Positions 1 through 5,911 are shown, numbered from the stretch's first letter. The stretch is DNA of 8,066 nt from an uncultured Acetatifactor sp. (GCA_910579755.1 CAJTVB010000053.1:1-8066), one strand, 5' to 3'. Notes: generated by a model not told the origin, from the letters alone. Numbers and translations are program-made.

Positions 1-87
1 TTCGGCGGGTACAGTTAAGCACGGTATTAAGTAATCTCCTTGCCGCTCGTATTTGCCGCCCAGTTCCTCAAAAATCGTCTTTGCCAT
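1..87 (-). CDS. tnpV: TnpV-like transposon-encoded protein, N-terminal part (runs off left edge)
   Basis: The 29 visible codons start with ATG at 87-85 and read MAKTIFEELGGKYERQGDYL and onward, staying open to the left edge. The FEELGG.Y...GDYLIP opening is the characteristic N-terminus of the small TnpV-like proteins found in clostridial transposons and integrative elements. Their biochemical role is not established. A strong ribosome-binding site, GGAGG, lies at about 97-101 with 9 bases before the ATG, which fixes the start. The gene begins inside the last codons of the ParB-like reading frame (20-base overlap), in another frame. The C-terminal three quarters of the expected protein lie outside the window, so completeness cannot be judged. 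Confidence 0.75.
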   Translation of the reverse strand, partial: MAKTIFEELGGKYERQGDYLIPCLTVPAE

Positions 88-595
88 TGTCTGTTACCTC
101 CACATTCATTTTTATTTTGAATGTCCGCAAAATCCGTCCTACATCCCTCATGCGCTGGGCCTGGGAGAGCGAAGGGCTGGACTGCTGGCTCTCAATGGCG
201 ACGGCGATGTACTGATGTTTTTTCGACTTGATGTACGAGAGCTCCGCCGCCGGGGTGAACTTGACCTGCCCTTCGTCCATCATCTTTTGCAGGTCGGGAA
301 CAAGGTCGTTGAGCTTGATGTGCCGCTGCACCTGCTTGACGGTCTTCTTGTTGCGCTCGGCCACGATCTCGTTGGAGCGTTTCCCGGCGTCCTTCGGGTC
401 AATCTGGCCCAAAGTGAAGTTCTTCGCCCCCTGGTACTTGATGGCCTCAAGCTACATTTTCAGGGCCTTCCGCTTCGGCAGTTCCGTCCCCTTTTCCTCC
501 TTCTGCTTTGGGGCTGCCTCTTTCGTTCCCTTGGCGGCCTCCTTTGTGGGAGGAGCGGGCACCGTTGCACACCTAAATGTGGAACCGGCGACCAT
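68..595 (-). pseudogene. ParB/Spo0J-family partition protein, degraded
   Basis: Reading leftward, the frame encodes ALKM-stop-LEAIKYQGAKN, then a helix-turn-helix region (GKRSNEIVAERNKKTVKQVQ, RHIKLNDLVPDLQKMMDEG), then FTPAAELSYI and SPSLSQAQRM. This is the central DNA-binding part of ParB-like partition proteins of clostridial plasmids and ICEs. Three defects are visible. An amber TAG at 454-452 stands where the family has KM-K-LEA. Family similarity ends near base 143, after SQAQRMRD, followed by an unrelated tail to the TGA at 70-68. Upstream of ALKM there is only a K/E/A-rich stretch (to ATG 595) instead of the N-terminal ParB nucleotide-hydrolase/nuclease-like domain. A shorter product could start at TTG 412 but would lack most of the protein. 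The gene is probably a remnant of an integrated element; the overlap with tnpV suggests the 3' end was rearranged. Confidence 0.72.
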
Positions 596-637
596 TGACG
601 ATATTATTGTATTCACCAGCAAGAGAGGGGAACATAG

Positions 638-851
638 GCATTGCCTGTTGTATTTGCTATGGTTATCGGACGATATATTTTTATCATTATCACGGCCTTA
701 ACTGCACTGATATTTTCTTTAGTTTCTCACCCTATTATATTGACAATTTTGGGAGAGAACATTAGCATATTCGACTTTATAAACGCTGCTGCCACAGGTA
801 TTCATTTTTGTTATTGCAATGTATGTTGTTTCCATATTAGTATCCATGTAA
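638..851 (+). pseudogene. C-terminal remnant of an integral membrane protein, frameshifted
   Basis: One frame (from 638) encodes a hydrophobic segment, MVIGRYIFIIITALTALIFS, then LVSHPIILTILGENISIFDFI. At about 779-785 the hydrophobic reading continues in the next frame as TLLPQVFIFVIAMYVVSILV and ends at TAA 849-851. One extra A in the run at 781-783 would join the halves as ..DFIKTLLPQV.., so a single-base deletion is the simplest explanation. The two or three predicted membrane helices ending shortly after the last helix resemble the C-terminus of a permease, possibly an FtsX/BceB-type ABC transporter permease. The family is not recognised with certainty. No start codon with a ribosome-binding site is present, and the upstream part is missing at the join with the ParB remnant. 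Confidence 0.4.
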
Positions 852-880
852 GTTTTCTGTCCAAGAAAAAACTTATCACG

Positions 881-909
881 AAAAAACCCCGGCTTCCGCC
901 GGGGCTTTT
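881..909 (-). terminator. Intrinsic terminator, probably for the hydrolase-recJ-pfkB transcription unit
   Basis: A perfect 7-bp GC stem, CCCCGGC (887-893) and GCCGGGG (898-904), encloses a TTCC tetraloop. Read leftward, it is followed by six Ts (886-881), a textbook intrinsic terminator about 140 bases beyond the pfkB stop. In the other direction only CTTTTC follows, so it may also stop rightward transcripts from the membrane-protein remnant. Confidence 0.85.
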
Positions 910-929
910 CCGTTTCTTATGAGGGGGGA

Positions 930-950
930 GATAGTTAGCTATTAACTATC
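930..950. repeat. Short perfect inverted repeat
   Basis: GATAGTTA (930-937) and TAACTATC (943-950) are perfect 8-bp arms around a 5-base centre, between the terminator and the pfkB 3' end. It could be a protein-binding site or a scar at the border between mobile debris and core DNA. No function can be assigned. Confidence 0.5.
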
Positions 951-977
951 TGAAAACATATTACAAATAAAATGTGT

Positions 978-1037
978 GCATTTTGTGTCCTTTTTCTTAT
1001 CAAAAAATGAATTAAGTATTAAAGGGACATAAAACGC
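978..1037 (-). terminator. Imperfect inverted repeat just after the pfkB stop; possible first terminator or 3' stabilising hairpin
   Basis: Bases 1037-1021 read leftward (GCGTTTTATGTCCCTTT) can pair with 993-978 (AAAGGACACAAAATGC) as a stem of about 15 pairs with one mismatch and one bulge, around an AT-rich loop of about 27 bases. It lies four bases beyond the pfkB stop codon. The following leftward sequence, ACACATTTTATTT, is only moderately T-rich, so termination here is less certain than at 881-909. Confidence 0.4.
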
Positions 1038-1040
1038 AAT

Positions 1041-1949
1041 CTACAAAAGCTCCAGATATGCTTCCATGGAAATATTGCCGTTTCCGCCTCTGACGGCGTT
1101 TACTGCCGCCAGGGCAGATGCCTTCCGCAGGCTGATATCCACAGCCTCTCCTGCCAAAAGGCTCATGCAGAAGGAAGCGGTCACCGTGTCACCGCAGCCT
1201 ACCGTGTTCACCGCAGCCACTCTCTTTGCCGGCTGATAAAGCTCCTGCTCCCTGTCCACATAAAGCAGGCCCTCCTCGCCCAGGGAGACCACCACCCTTC
1301 CCACGCCGCTGCGGACCAGTCCCCGTGCCTCCTTCAACAGCTCTTCCCTGCTCGGAAGCTCCCTGCCCGCCAGATATTCCAATTCCTTCCTGTTGGGCTT
1401 CACCAGATCAGGCAGGGCCTTAGCTCCCTCCCGCAGCAGCTCGCCCGAGGTATCCAGAAGCACTCTGCAGCCTGCGGCATGACACTCCTCAATCAGCTGT
1501 CCGTAAATATCCTCCGGCACGCCCTCCGGGGCGCTTCCGGACAGCACCACCGTGCCGCATCTCTCCAGGCAGCCCAAAAACTGTTTTCGAAACTGCGCCA
1601 GCTCCTTTTCCGTAACCGGCGGCCCCGGTTCCAGAAGCTCCGTCACAGCCCCGTCCTCCCCGAGAATATTCGTGTTCGTCCTGGTTTCCCCCCGGATTTT
1701 GGTAAAATGGCATTCAATCCCGGCTTCCTCCATGGATTTTTCAATAAACCTTCCTCCGGAACCTCCCAGAAAGCCTGCAGCAGCCGCCGGCATATGAAAG
1801 CTCCGCAGGACTCTGGCCACGTTGATTCCCTTCCCTCCCGCCACACTGCAGACGCTCTTCATCCGATTCACTCTGCCCGGTGCCAGACATTCCACCCGGC
1901 AGGTCCTGTCCACCGCCGGATTTAAAGTCACTGTCAAAATCAAAACCAT
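1041..1949 (-). CDS. PfkB-family sugar-phosphate kinase, 1-phosphofructokinase/tagatose-6-phosphate kinase type
   Basis: The protein has 302 residues, the normal length for ribokinase/PfkB-family hexose-phosphate kinases, which transfer phosphate from ATP to fructose-1-phosphate or related sugar phosphates in the cytoplasm. Visible family landmarks are TVTLNPAVD at the N-terminus (residues 6-14), GGKGINVARVL substrate-binding signature (38-48), KPNRKELEYL (184-193), VSLGEEG (221-227) and NTVGCGDTVTASF (248-260), where Asp254 is the expected catalytic base. The start is uncertain. ATG 1949 has GGGAGGG directly against it, whereas TTG 1943 sits 6 bases after that site and would give the more typical MILTVTLNPAVD opening; a far TTG at 1982 adds residues unlike the family. 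It follows recJ by about 64 bases in the same direction. No fructose PTS or regulator is present, so FruK is likely but LacC-like substrate use cannot be excluded. Confidence 0.88.
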   Translation of the reverse strand: MVLILTVTLNPAVDRTCRVECLAPGRVNRMKSVCSVAGGKGINVARVLRSFHMPAAAAGFLGGSGGRFIEKSMEEAGIECHFTKIRGETRTNTNILGEDGAVTELLEPGPPVTEKELAQFRKQFLGCLERCGTVVLSGSAPEGVPEDIYGQLIEECHAAGCRVLLDTSGELLREGAKALPDLVKPNRKELEYLAGRELPSREELLKEARGLVRSGVGRVVVSLGEEGLLYVDREQELYQPAKRVAAVNTVGCGDTVTASFCMSLLAGEAVDISLRKASALAAVNAVRGGNGNISMEAYLELL

Positions 1950-2013
1950 CCCTCCCGGCCCGCACCAGGCAGGCACAATCAACTCGCTGCTGCGCAGCTG
2001 TCCGGTTGAATCT

Positions 2014-3792
2014 TCAGCAATAATACTGCATCACATACTGCAATTCCGTTCTGCCCTGATAGGTATTTCTTCCCAGCTGATAAACCACGGATACCGGATA
2101 CCGGCCTCTGCCTTCATACAGCGCAGTCTCACTGTCAGGTCCGAATTTTTCCTCCAAAAATGAGCCGAATTTTTCCAGGTCCCCAAAATATACCAGCTGT
2201 TTTATGTTTCCCTCCGGCGTTCTTACGCGGAATCTGGCAAAATTCTTTTTTGCCCCCATCCTTACACCCGATAAAAACATCAGCTCCTTCTGGGCAAACA
2301 GCGGCTTTGGATTTCCCACCCCAAAGGGTTCCAACAGCTCCAGCTCCTCCGCCAGCGCCTGGCTGGCATACTCCAGAGGCATGGGCACATCAATATGCAC
2401 CTTGGGGATAAAATCCTCCCGGCACAGCATACACTTCTCATTGATCTCACGGCGCAGATCTTCTATGTCCTCCTCTTTCATAGAAAGTCCTGCCGCCATG
2501 GCATGTCCGCCAAAGCGGGTAAAATACTGCCTGACCTCTGTCATAGCTTCATACATATGGTAACCTTCAATGGAACGTCCTGATCCCTTCACACCCTCCT
2601 GGCCTCTGGTGAGCACAAAAACCGGGTGTCCATGCCTCTCCCTCACACGCCCGGCAATGATTCCCGCCAGACTTTCGTGCACATCGGGTAGAAAAACGAT
2701 CATTACCTTATCCTCTTCCATGTGACATTCTCTGATACACTCTTCTGCTTTCTCCACTCCCATCTGGGTCAGATTCTTCCGGCTGTCATTCAGCTCCTTC
2801 AATTCCCTGGCCGCGCTCATAGCCTCCACCTGGCTTTTGCTTTGCAGCAATTCCAAGGCTCTTTTTGCCGTGTCCAGACGTCCTGTGGCATTAAGGCAGG
2901 GACCTATTACAAATCCCAAATGATAGACGCTAAGCTTTTTCCCTTCTATGCCATTGACTTCCATCAACGCACGAAGCCCCCGGTTCCCCGTATTTTTCAG
3001 ACGCTTCAGCCCCTCCTTGACCAGAACGCGGTTTTCCTCCTTCAGCTCCATAACATCACAGACGGTAGACAATGCGGCAAACTCCAGCATTTCCTCCATA
3101 GCCTCCCGAAGCATTCCGTTGCCGGTTTTCTCCGCCAGCGCCTCCATCAGCTTGTATGCTACTACGCCCCCGCAGATTCCCGTATAGGGATATGTACATT
3201 CCGCCCGTTTGGGATCCACCACCGCCAGCGCCGGAGGCAGAATCTCCTTCCTCACCTCTTCACCGTCCGCATTCCTTTCCCGGACAAATGGCACCTCGTG
3301 ATGATCCGTAACAATAACCCGGATCCCCAGAGATTGGGCCAGGGCAATCTGGGAAGCTGCGGCGATGCCGTTGTCGCAGGTGACAATCAGTCCTACTCCG
3401 TCCTGCTTTGCTTCTTCTATCAGATGGTGATTAAGCCCGTAGCCGTCATGGATCCGGTGGGGAATGGCCGTGTCTGCCCTGGCCCCCAAAATCTGCAGCC
3501 CCCTGGTCAATATATAGGAAGAACAGATCCCGTCCACATCATAATCGCCGATAACCCTGATAAAGGTTTGCTCATCGACAGCCTGCAGGATCAGCTCCAC
3601 CGCCTTGTCCATGTCTTTTAAAAGCCAGGGAGAATGGCAGTCCTCCAAAGTGCCGTATAAAAACTGCTGAATCTGGCTCTCCTCCGTCATTTCCCTGTTC
3701 CGCAGAATCCTGGCCAGCACGGGACTGATGTGAAACTGCCTTGCCCATTTTTCAAAATCCGCCTTTTTGGCTGCGACATACCATTTTTCCAT
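2014..3792 (-). CDS. recJ: Single-stranded-DNA-specific exonuclease RecJ
   Basis: The protein is 592 residues, close to typical bacterial RecJ. RecJ degrades single-stranded DNA 5' to 3' in recombination, mismatch and base-excision repair in the cytoplasm. DHH-phosphoesterase motifs occur in order: GDYDVDGI (82-89), VTCDNGI (137-143), VTDHHEVP (161-168), VVDPKR (191-196) and STVCDVMEL (242-250). These supply the metal-binding aspartates (83, 85, 87, 140, 163, 193, 246) and His164/His165. The DHHA1 part follows with CLNATGRLDTA (299-309), ESLAGIIAGR (373-382), GSGRS (403-407) and FGGHAMAAGL (427-436), then a C-terminal OB-fold region including EPFGVGNPKP (488-497). All key residues appear intact. 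Start ATG 3792 follows a G-rich site (GAGGCGGGGCGG). It lies 57 bases after the hydrolase stop and about 64 before pfkB, so the three are probably one transcript. Confidence 0.96.
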   Translation of the reverse strand: MEKWYVAAKKADFEKWARQFHISPVLARILRNREMTEESQIQQFLYGTLEDCHSPWLLKDMDKAVELILQAVDEQTFIRVIGDYDVDGICSSYILTRGLQILGARADTAIPHRIHDGYGLNHHLIEEAKQDGVGLIVTCDNGIAAASQIALAQSLGIRVIVTDHHEVPFVRERNADGEEVRKEILPPALAVVDPKRAECTYPYTGICGGVVAYKLMEALAEKTGNGMLREAMEEMLEFAALSTVCDVMELKEENRVLVKEGLKRLKNTGNRGLRALMEVNGIEGKKLSVYHLGFVIGPCLNATGRLDTAKRALELLQSKSQVEAMSAARELKELNDSRKNLTQMGVEKAEECIRECHMEEDKVMIVFLPDVHESLAGIIAGRVRERHGHPVFVLTRGQEGVKGSGRSIEGYHMYEAMTEVRQYFTRFGGHAMAAGLSMKEEDIEDLRREINEKCMLCREDFIPKVHIDVPMPLEYASQALAEELELLEPFGVGNPKPLFAQKELMFLSGVRMGAKKNFARFRVRTPEGNIKQLVYFGDLEKFGSFLEEKFGPDSETALYEGRGRYPVSVVYQLGRNTYQGRTELQYVMQYYC

Positions 3793-3849
3793 ATTCCGCC
3801 CCGCCTCATTTTCTCTCTGTAAACTCTGTATTTTTGCCGCAATGCTTCC

Positions 3850-4581
3850 TTATAAGTGCTTCTTTATAAAAGAAATCGAATATTCTCTGGCAGCCTGGCT
3901 GTCCTTTCCGTCAAAGCCATGCCCGGCACCGGGCATCCGGACCAGCTCTCCGTCAGGATAAACCGACACCGCGCGCTCCGAACAGGCATATGGCACCACC
4001 GGATCCCGGTCCCCATGAATAATCAGCACAGGTCCACCATAGCCTCCGATCTCCCCATACACATCAATGCCCATAGCCTGCTCATTAAAATGCTCATTCA
4101 GGGCCAGCCCAAAACACTGGTTAATGCCGGCAGCATATCGTTTAGCGGAGTCCTCCGGAATCACAAAAGCCGGATACCACAAAACCAGAGCGGCGATATC
4201 TTCAGGACATTTGGCCGCCGTCAGCGCCGAGACCAATCCCCCCATACTCTCTCCCTGCAGAAAAATCCTGTCCGGATCCACATTCTCCAGTTCCTTTGCC
4301 CCTGCTATGACTGTCTCCAGATCCTCACATTCCGTCCGGACCGTCATGTCTGTCATAGCCCCGTCGCTGGCACTTTCCATACCTCCTCCGCAGAAATCAA
4401 AAAACAGACAACAGATCCCGGCCTCCGCAAATCCCTCCCCGTGGTGCATCAATTCCCGGAAATTGCTCCCAAAGCCATGGGAAAAAATCACCACAGGCCG
4501 CTTTCCGCCTTCCGCCGGCAGATACATCCGTCCCCGGATCACATTTCCGTTTTTCTTTTTAAAAGCCACATCCTTTTCCAT
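3850..4581 (-). CDS. Alpha/beta hydrolase, feruloyl/cinnamoyl-esterase-like
   Basis: The 243-residue protein has the serine hydrolase arrangement: oxyanion-side FSHGFGSN (33-40), nucleophile elbow GESMGG with Ser112 (110-115), acid HGDRDPVVP with Asp193 (189-197), and catalytic His221 in GAGHGF (218-223). A variable insertion of about 40 residues (WYPAFV.. to GGYGGP, 135-183) is placed like the small lid of Butyrivibrio/Lactobacillus feruloyl esterases, so an esterase on hydroxycinnamate or other small acyl esters is plausible but unproven. There is no signal peptide, so it is probably cytoplasmic. Start ATG 4581 is chosen because AGGAGA lies 6 bases upstream; the frame extends to a TTG at 4635 but without support. 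It is the first protein gene after rnpB and is followed by recJ after 57 bases. A promoter-like TTGTCA-17-TATATT abuts the ATG. Confidence 0.87.
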   Translation of the reverse strand: MEKDVAFKKKNGNVIRGRMYLPAEGGKRPVVIFSHGFGSNFRELMHHGEGFAEAGICCLFFDFCGGGMESASDGAMTDMTVRTECEDLETVIAGAKELENVDPDRIFLQGESMGGLVSALTAAKCPEDIAALVLWYPAFVIPEDSAKRYAAGINQCFGLALNEHFNEQAMGIDVYGEIGGYGGPVLIIHGDRDPVVPYACSERAVSVYPDGELVRMPGAGHGFDGKDSQAAREYSISFIKKHL

Positions 4582-4639
4582 AATATATCTCCTCTTATCC
4601 TGCTTGACAACCTCCTGGGACCTCTCTTCTTGCAAATCT

Positions 4640-4654
4640 TCTTACAAAGTAAGA
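4640..4654. repeat. Small palindrome upstream of the hydrolase gene
   Basis: TCTTAC-AAA-GTAAGA is a perfect 6-bp dyad centred about 66 bases before the hydrolase start, in the gap after the rnpB terminator. It could be an operator for the hydrolase-recJ-pfkB unit. This rests on position and symmetry only. Confidence 0.25.
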
Positions 4655-4684
4655 CACAAAATCTTCGAAATATTATGTTTATAC

Positions 4685-4732
4685 AAAAAGCAGATAAGCA
4701 TGGCAACTGCGCGCCGTGTCTATCTGCCTTTT
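4685..4732 (-). terminator. Intrinsic terminator of rnpB
   Basis: Read leftward, AAAAGGCAGATA (4732-4721) pairs with TATCTGCTTTTT (4696-4685), giving 12 pairs with one G-U, around a 24-base loop. The descending arm ends in a run of five Ts. It begins immediately after the 3' end of RNase P RNA, which fits its being the transcript terminator. Confidence 0.75.
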
Positions 4733-4733
4733 C

Positions 4734-5100
4734 GCTGTAAGCAGGACGATAAGCCGGGTTATGTCGTGAATGATCATCTATCTAGCACGGCTGTTGCCAG
4801 CCGCGTCAAGCGACCCACCTGAAAGCAGGCCGGGCAAGCCTGTCGCTTTCGTTTTGGTCTTGCTTCGGATGGGGTTTACATGGCTCCGCCCGTTACCGGA
4901 CGAACGGTAGTCTCTTAAGCTGCCTTTCCACCCTTACCAGACGAATCTGGCGGTATATTTCTGTTGCACTGGCCTTGGAGTCACCTCCACCGGACGTTAT
5001 CCGGCATCCTGCCCTGTGAAGCCCGGACTTTCCTCACCTGCCATGCCGCCGTCAAAGACAACAGCATACCGCAGCCGCGATCATTTATCCTACTTACAGC
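4734..5100 (-). ncRNA. rnpB: RNase P RNA, bacterial type A
   Basis: This is the catalytic RNA that removes the 5' leader from pre-tRNAs together with the RnpA protein. The universal block GAGGAAAGTCCGGGC lies at 5035-5021 (leftward), followed by CAGGGCAGGATGCCGG. The 3' block AACCCGGCTTATC lies at 4760-4748, so both halves of the conserved core are present. Further conserved stretches are TGGTAAGGGTGGAAAGG (4942-4926) and the AAACCCCATCC..GCAAGACCAAAA segment (about 4879-4853). The ends are set by helix P1: GCTGTAAGTAGGA (5100-5088) pairs without mismatch, allowing G-U, with TCCTGCTTACAGC (4746-4734). The length of about 367 bases suits type A. The promoter at 5239-5267 predicts a precursor with about 130 extra 5' bases full of repeats, unless a second promoter is used. 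Confidence 0.95.
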
Positions 5101-5124
5101 TGACTTCTGCAAGCCTGCCTGCCT

Positions 5125-5241
5125 GCAAGTGAACTTCTTGCAGGCGAACTTCTTGTAAGTTACATTTTACTCGCAGCAAAGCTGCTCGTTAACTTACGAA
5201 GTTCGCTTTTGCAAGCAAGCGAACTTCTTGTAAGTTACATT
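5125..5241. repeat. Cluster of direct and inverted repeats in the rnpB leader
   Basis: The unit GCAAGCGAACTTCTTG with extension TAAGTTACATT occurs at 5215-5241 and 5140-5166 (26 of 27 bases identical). A truncated copy, GCAAGTGAACTTCTTG, lies at 5125-5140, and an inverted copy at 5188-5213 (GTTAACTTACGAAGTTCGC..). The inverted and direct copies can form a long bulged hairpin (9+8 pairs with copy 5144-5163), with an inner GCAGC-AAA-GCTGC stem at 5173-5185. A run of three CCTG units precedes at about 5114-5125. The cluster lies between promoter and mature rnpB. It may be local duplication or a small palindromic repeat element. Confidence 0.8.
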
Positions 5242-5267
5242 ATAACCTGCGGTTGATAAAAACGCAA
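5239..5267 (-). promoter_or_regulatory. Promoter for rnpB
   Basis: Leftward TTGCGT (5267-5262), a 17-base spacer, and a perfect TATAAT (5244-5239). Transcription would start near 5232, about 130 bases before the mature 5' end. A weaker repeat-derived alternative, TTAACG-17-TAAAAT, ends at 5164 and would start near 5157. Confidence 0.75.
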
Positions 5268-5298
5268 GAATTTTACTCCCTTTAAAAAAAGTGTTGCT

Positions 5299-5370
5299 AT
5301 GTTACAGCTTCGGCAGTTTCTGCAAAAGTATGTTGAACTCCCGATGCGGAGCAACCGCTTTTATGAATGA
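5299..5370 (+). other. Short open frame of 23 codons in the rnpB-tRNA gap; no firm gene
   Basis: In the stretch between the rnpB promoter and the tRNA promoter (about 5268-5415), the only coding-like signal is ATG 5299 to TGA 5370, starting MLQLRQFLQKYVELPMRSNR. Its amino-acid composition looks protein-like, but there is no ribosome-binding site and no recognised family. An overlapping second frame starts at ATG 5365. This may be a scrap of a lost gene. Nothing else supportable is seen in this gap. Confidence 0.2.
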
Positions 5371-5415
5371 GAGGGCTGAGCTGTTACGATTTTTTGATTT
5401 TTTGTACTTCAGGAC

Positions 5416-5444
5416 TTGCCAAATCTGTTTTTTTTCGATAAAAT
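5416..5444 (+). promoter_or_regulatory. Promoter for tRNA-Ser
   Basis: TTGCCA (5416-5421), a 17-base T-rich spacer, then TAAAAT (5439-5444). The predicted start near 5451 leaves a leader of about 18 bases before the tRNA. Confidence 0.7.
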
Positions 5445-5469
5445 AGAAAGCGGTCTATAAAAGTCACAG

Positions 5470-5557
5470 GGAGAGTTATCGAAGCGGTCATAACGAGCTG
5501 CACTCGAAATGCAGTTGTCCTTTACAGGGCACGTGGGTTCGAATCCCACACTCTCCG
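5470..5557 (+). tRNA. tRNA-Ser (anticodon CGA)
   Basis: The acceptor stem GGAGAGT (5470-5476) pairs with ACTCTCC (5550-5556), with discriminator G5557. The anticodon stem CTGCA/TGCAG encloses loop CTCGAAA with CGA at 5505-5507, reading UCG serine codons. The long variable arm typical of serine tRNAs (TGTCC/GGGCA around TTTACA) and the T-arm GTGGG-TTCGAAT-CCCAC are intact. After the discriminator the DNA reads CTA, not CCA, so the CCA tail is not encoded. The tRNA is followed directly by a terminator and then by AT-rich accessory genes, making its 3' end a probable integration site. Confidence 0.95.
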
Positions 5558-5562
5558 CTATG

Positions 5563-5590
5563 AAAAAGCCCCTAAATTGTGGGCTTTTTT
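5563..5590 (+). terminator. Intrinsic terminator of tRNA-Ser
   Basis: AAAAAGCCC (5563-5571) and GGGCTTTTTT (5581-5590) form a stem around a 9-base loop and end in six Ts, five bases beyond the tRNA. Confidence 0.85.
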
Positions 5591-5596
5591 GATTTT

Positions 5597-5620
5597 CCGG
5601 ACAAAATTCTGGACAAATTT
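5597..5620. repeat. Tandem 12-bp repeat beside the tRNA
   Basis: CCGGACAAAATT (5597-5608) is followed at once by CTGGACAAATTT (5609-5620), with 10 of 12 bases identical. At the tRNA/accessory border such repeats can be recombinase arm-binding sites; this is a suggestion from position only. Confidence 0.4.
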
Positions 5621-5664
5621 TAAAAATCACTGCCGCCCCTTGTCGTGGGAGATTTTAAAAGAAA

Positions 5665-5694
5665 AGAGCGGTGGCAAGTTCCGCTCTCTTTTTT
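5665..5694. terminator. Bidirectional hairpin terminator at the end of the small leftward gene
   Basis: AGAGCGG (5665-5671) and CCGCTCT (5681-5687) form a perfect 7-bp stem with a 9-base loop. Rightward it is followed by CTTTTTT; leftward by TTTCTTTT. It lies at the 3' end of the leftward small gene, touching its stop codon. Confidence 0.7.
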
Positions 5695-5860
5695 ATTCCT
5701 CTTCCTTATCTTTCTCGACTGTTAAGTCTATCAGTCTATCCGAGTGTTTCCTGATTTCCTGATTCAATTCGTGTACTTCCTCAATGGATGAGCATTTGTC
5801 CGTTGCCGTGGTTATCAACCATGTTAAAAACCTTACCTGCTTATCTGTCATTATATCCAT
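5693..5860 (-). CDS. Small hypothetical protein of an accessory element
   Basis: The 55-residue protein begins MDIMTDKQVRFLTWLITTAT and ends in an acidic/lysine-rich tail (VEKDKEEE). It is predicted mostly helical, without membrane segment or known motif. Start ATG 5860 is chosen because AGAGG lies 5 bases upstream; ATG 5878 (61 residues) and ATG 5851 are alternatives with poorer sites. No family is recognised; small TDKQ..-type proteins occur near phage/ICE regulators. It has its own strong promoter (TTGGAA-17-TATAAT, 5940-5912) with a repressor operator between the two boxes, so it is probably controlled by the neighbouring XRE protein. It ends at the hairpin at 5665-5687. Confidence 0.6.
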   Translation of the reverse strand: MDIMTDKQVRFLTWLITTATDKCSSIEEVHELNQEIRKHSDRLIDLTVEKDKEEE

Positions 5861-5911
5861 TCCTACCTCTCTTTCCATATTTCAGATTTACTTGCCTCAT
5901 CTGATAATACT

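Noticed and set aside
53..701. Plus-strand open frames over the ParB-like region
   Set aside because: The minus strand carries recognisable ParB and TnpV sequence; the plus-strand peptides are Leu/Arg-rich antisense products.
2722..3621. Plus-strand 299-codon open frame
   Set aside because: It is antisense to recJ, which has every family motif; the opposite-strand peptide has no recognisable motif and is a by-product of GC-rich codon usage.
3856..4822. Two long plus-strand open frames opposite the hydrolase gene
   Set aside because: They are shadows of the alpha/beta hydrolase, whose catalytic triad is intact, and they run into the rnpB terminator and RNA.
4734..5158. Open frames on the plus strand through 4741-5158
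   Set aside because: They lie antisense to RNase P RNA, whose conserved blocks and P1 pairing explain this stretch.
5125..5241. Possible CRISPR array
   Set aside because: There are only three direct copies with unequal spacing, one copy is inverted, and no regular spacers or cas genes are present.
5409..5630. Leftward 73-codon open frame containing ESVGFEPTCPVKDNC
   Set aside because: It is the antisense of tRNA-Ser and its terminator; VGFEPT is the well-known false translation of the TTCGAATCCC T-arm.
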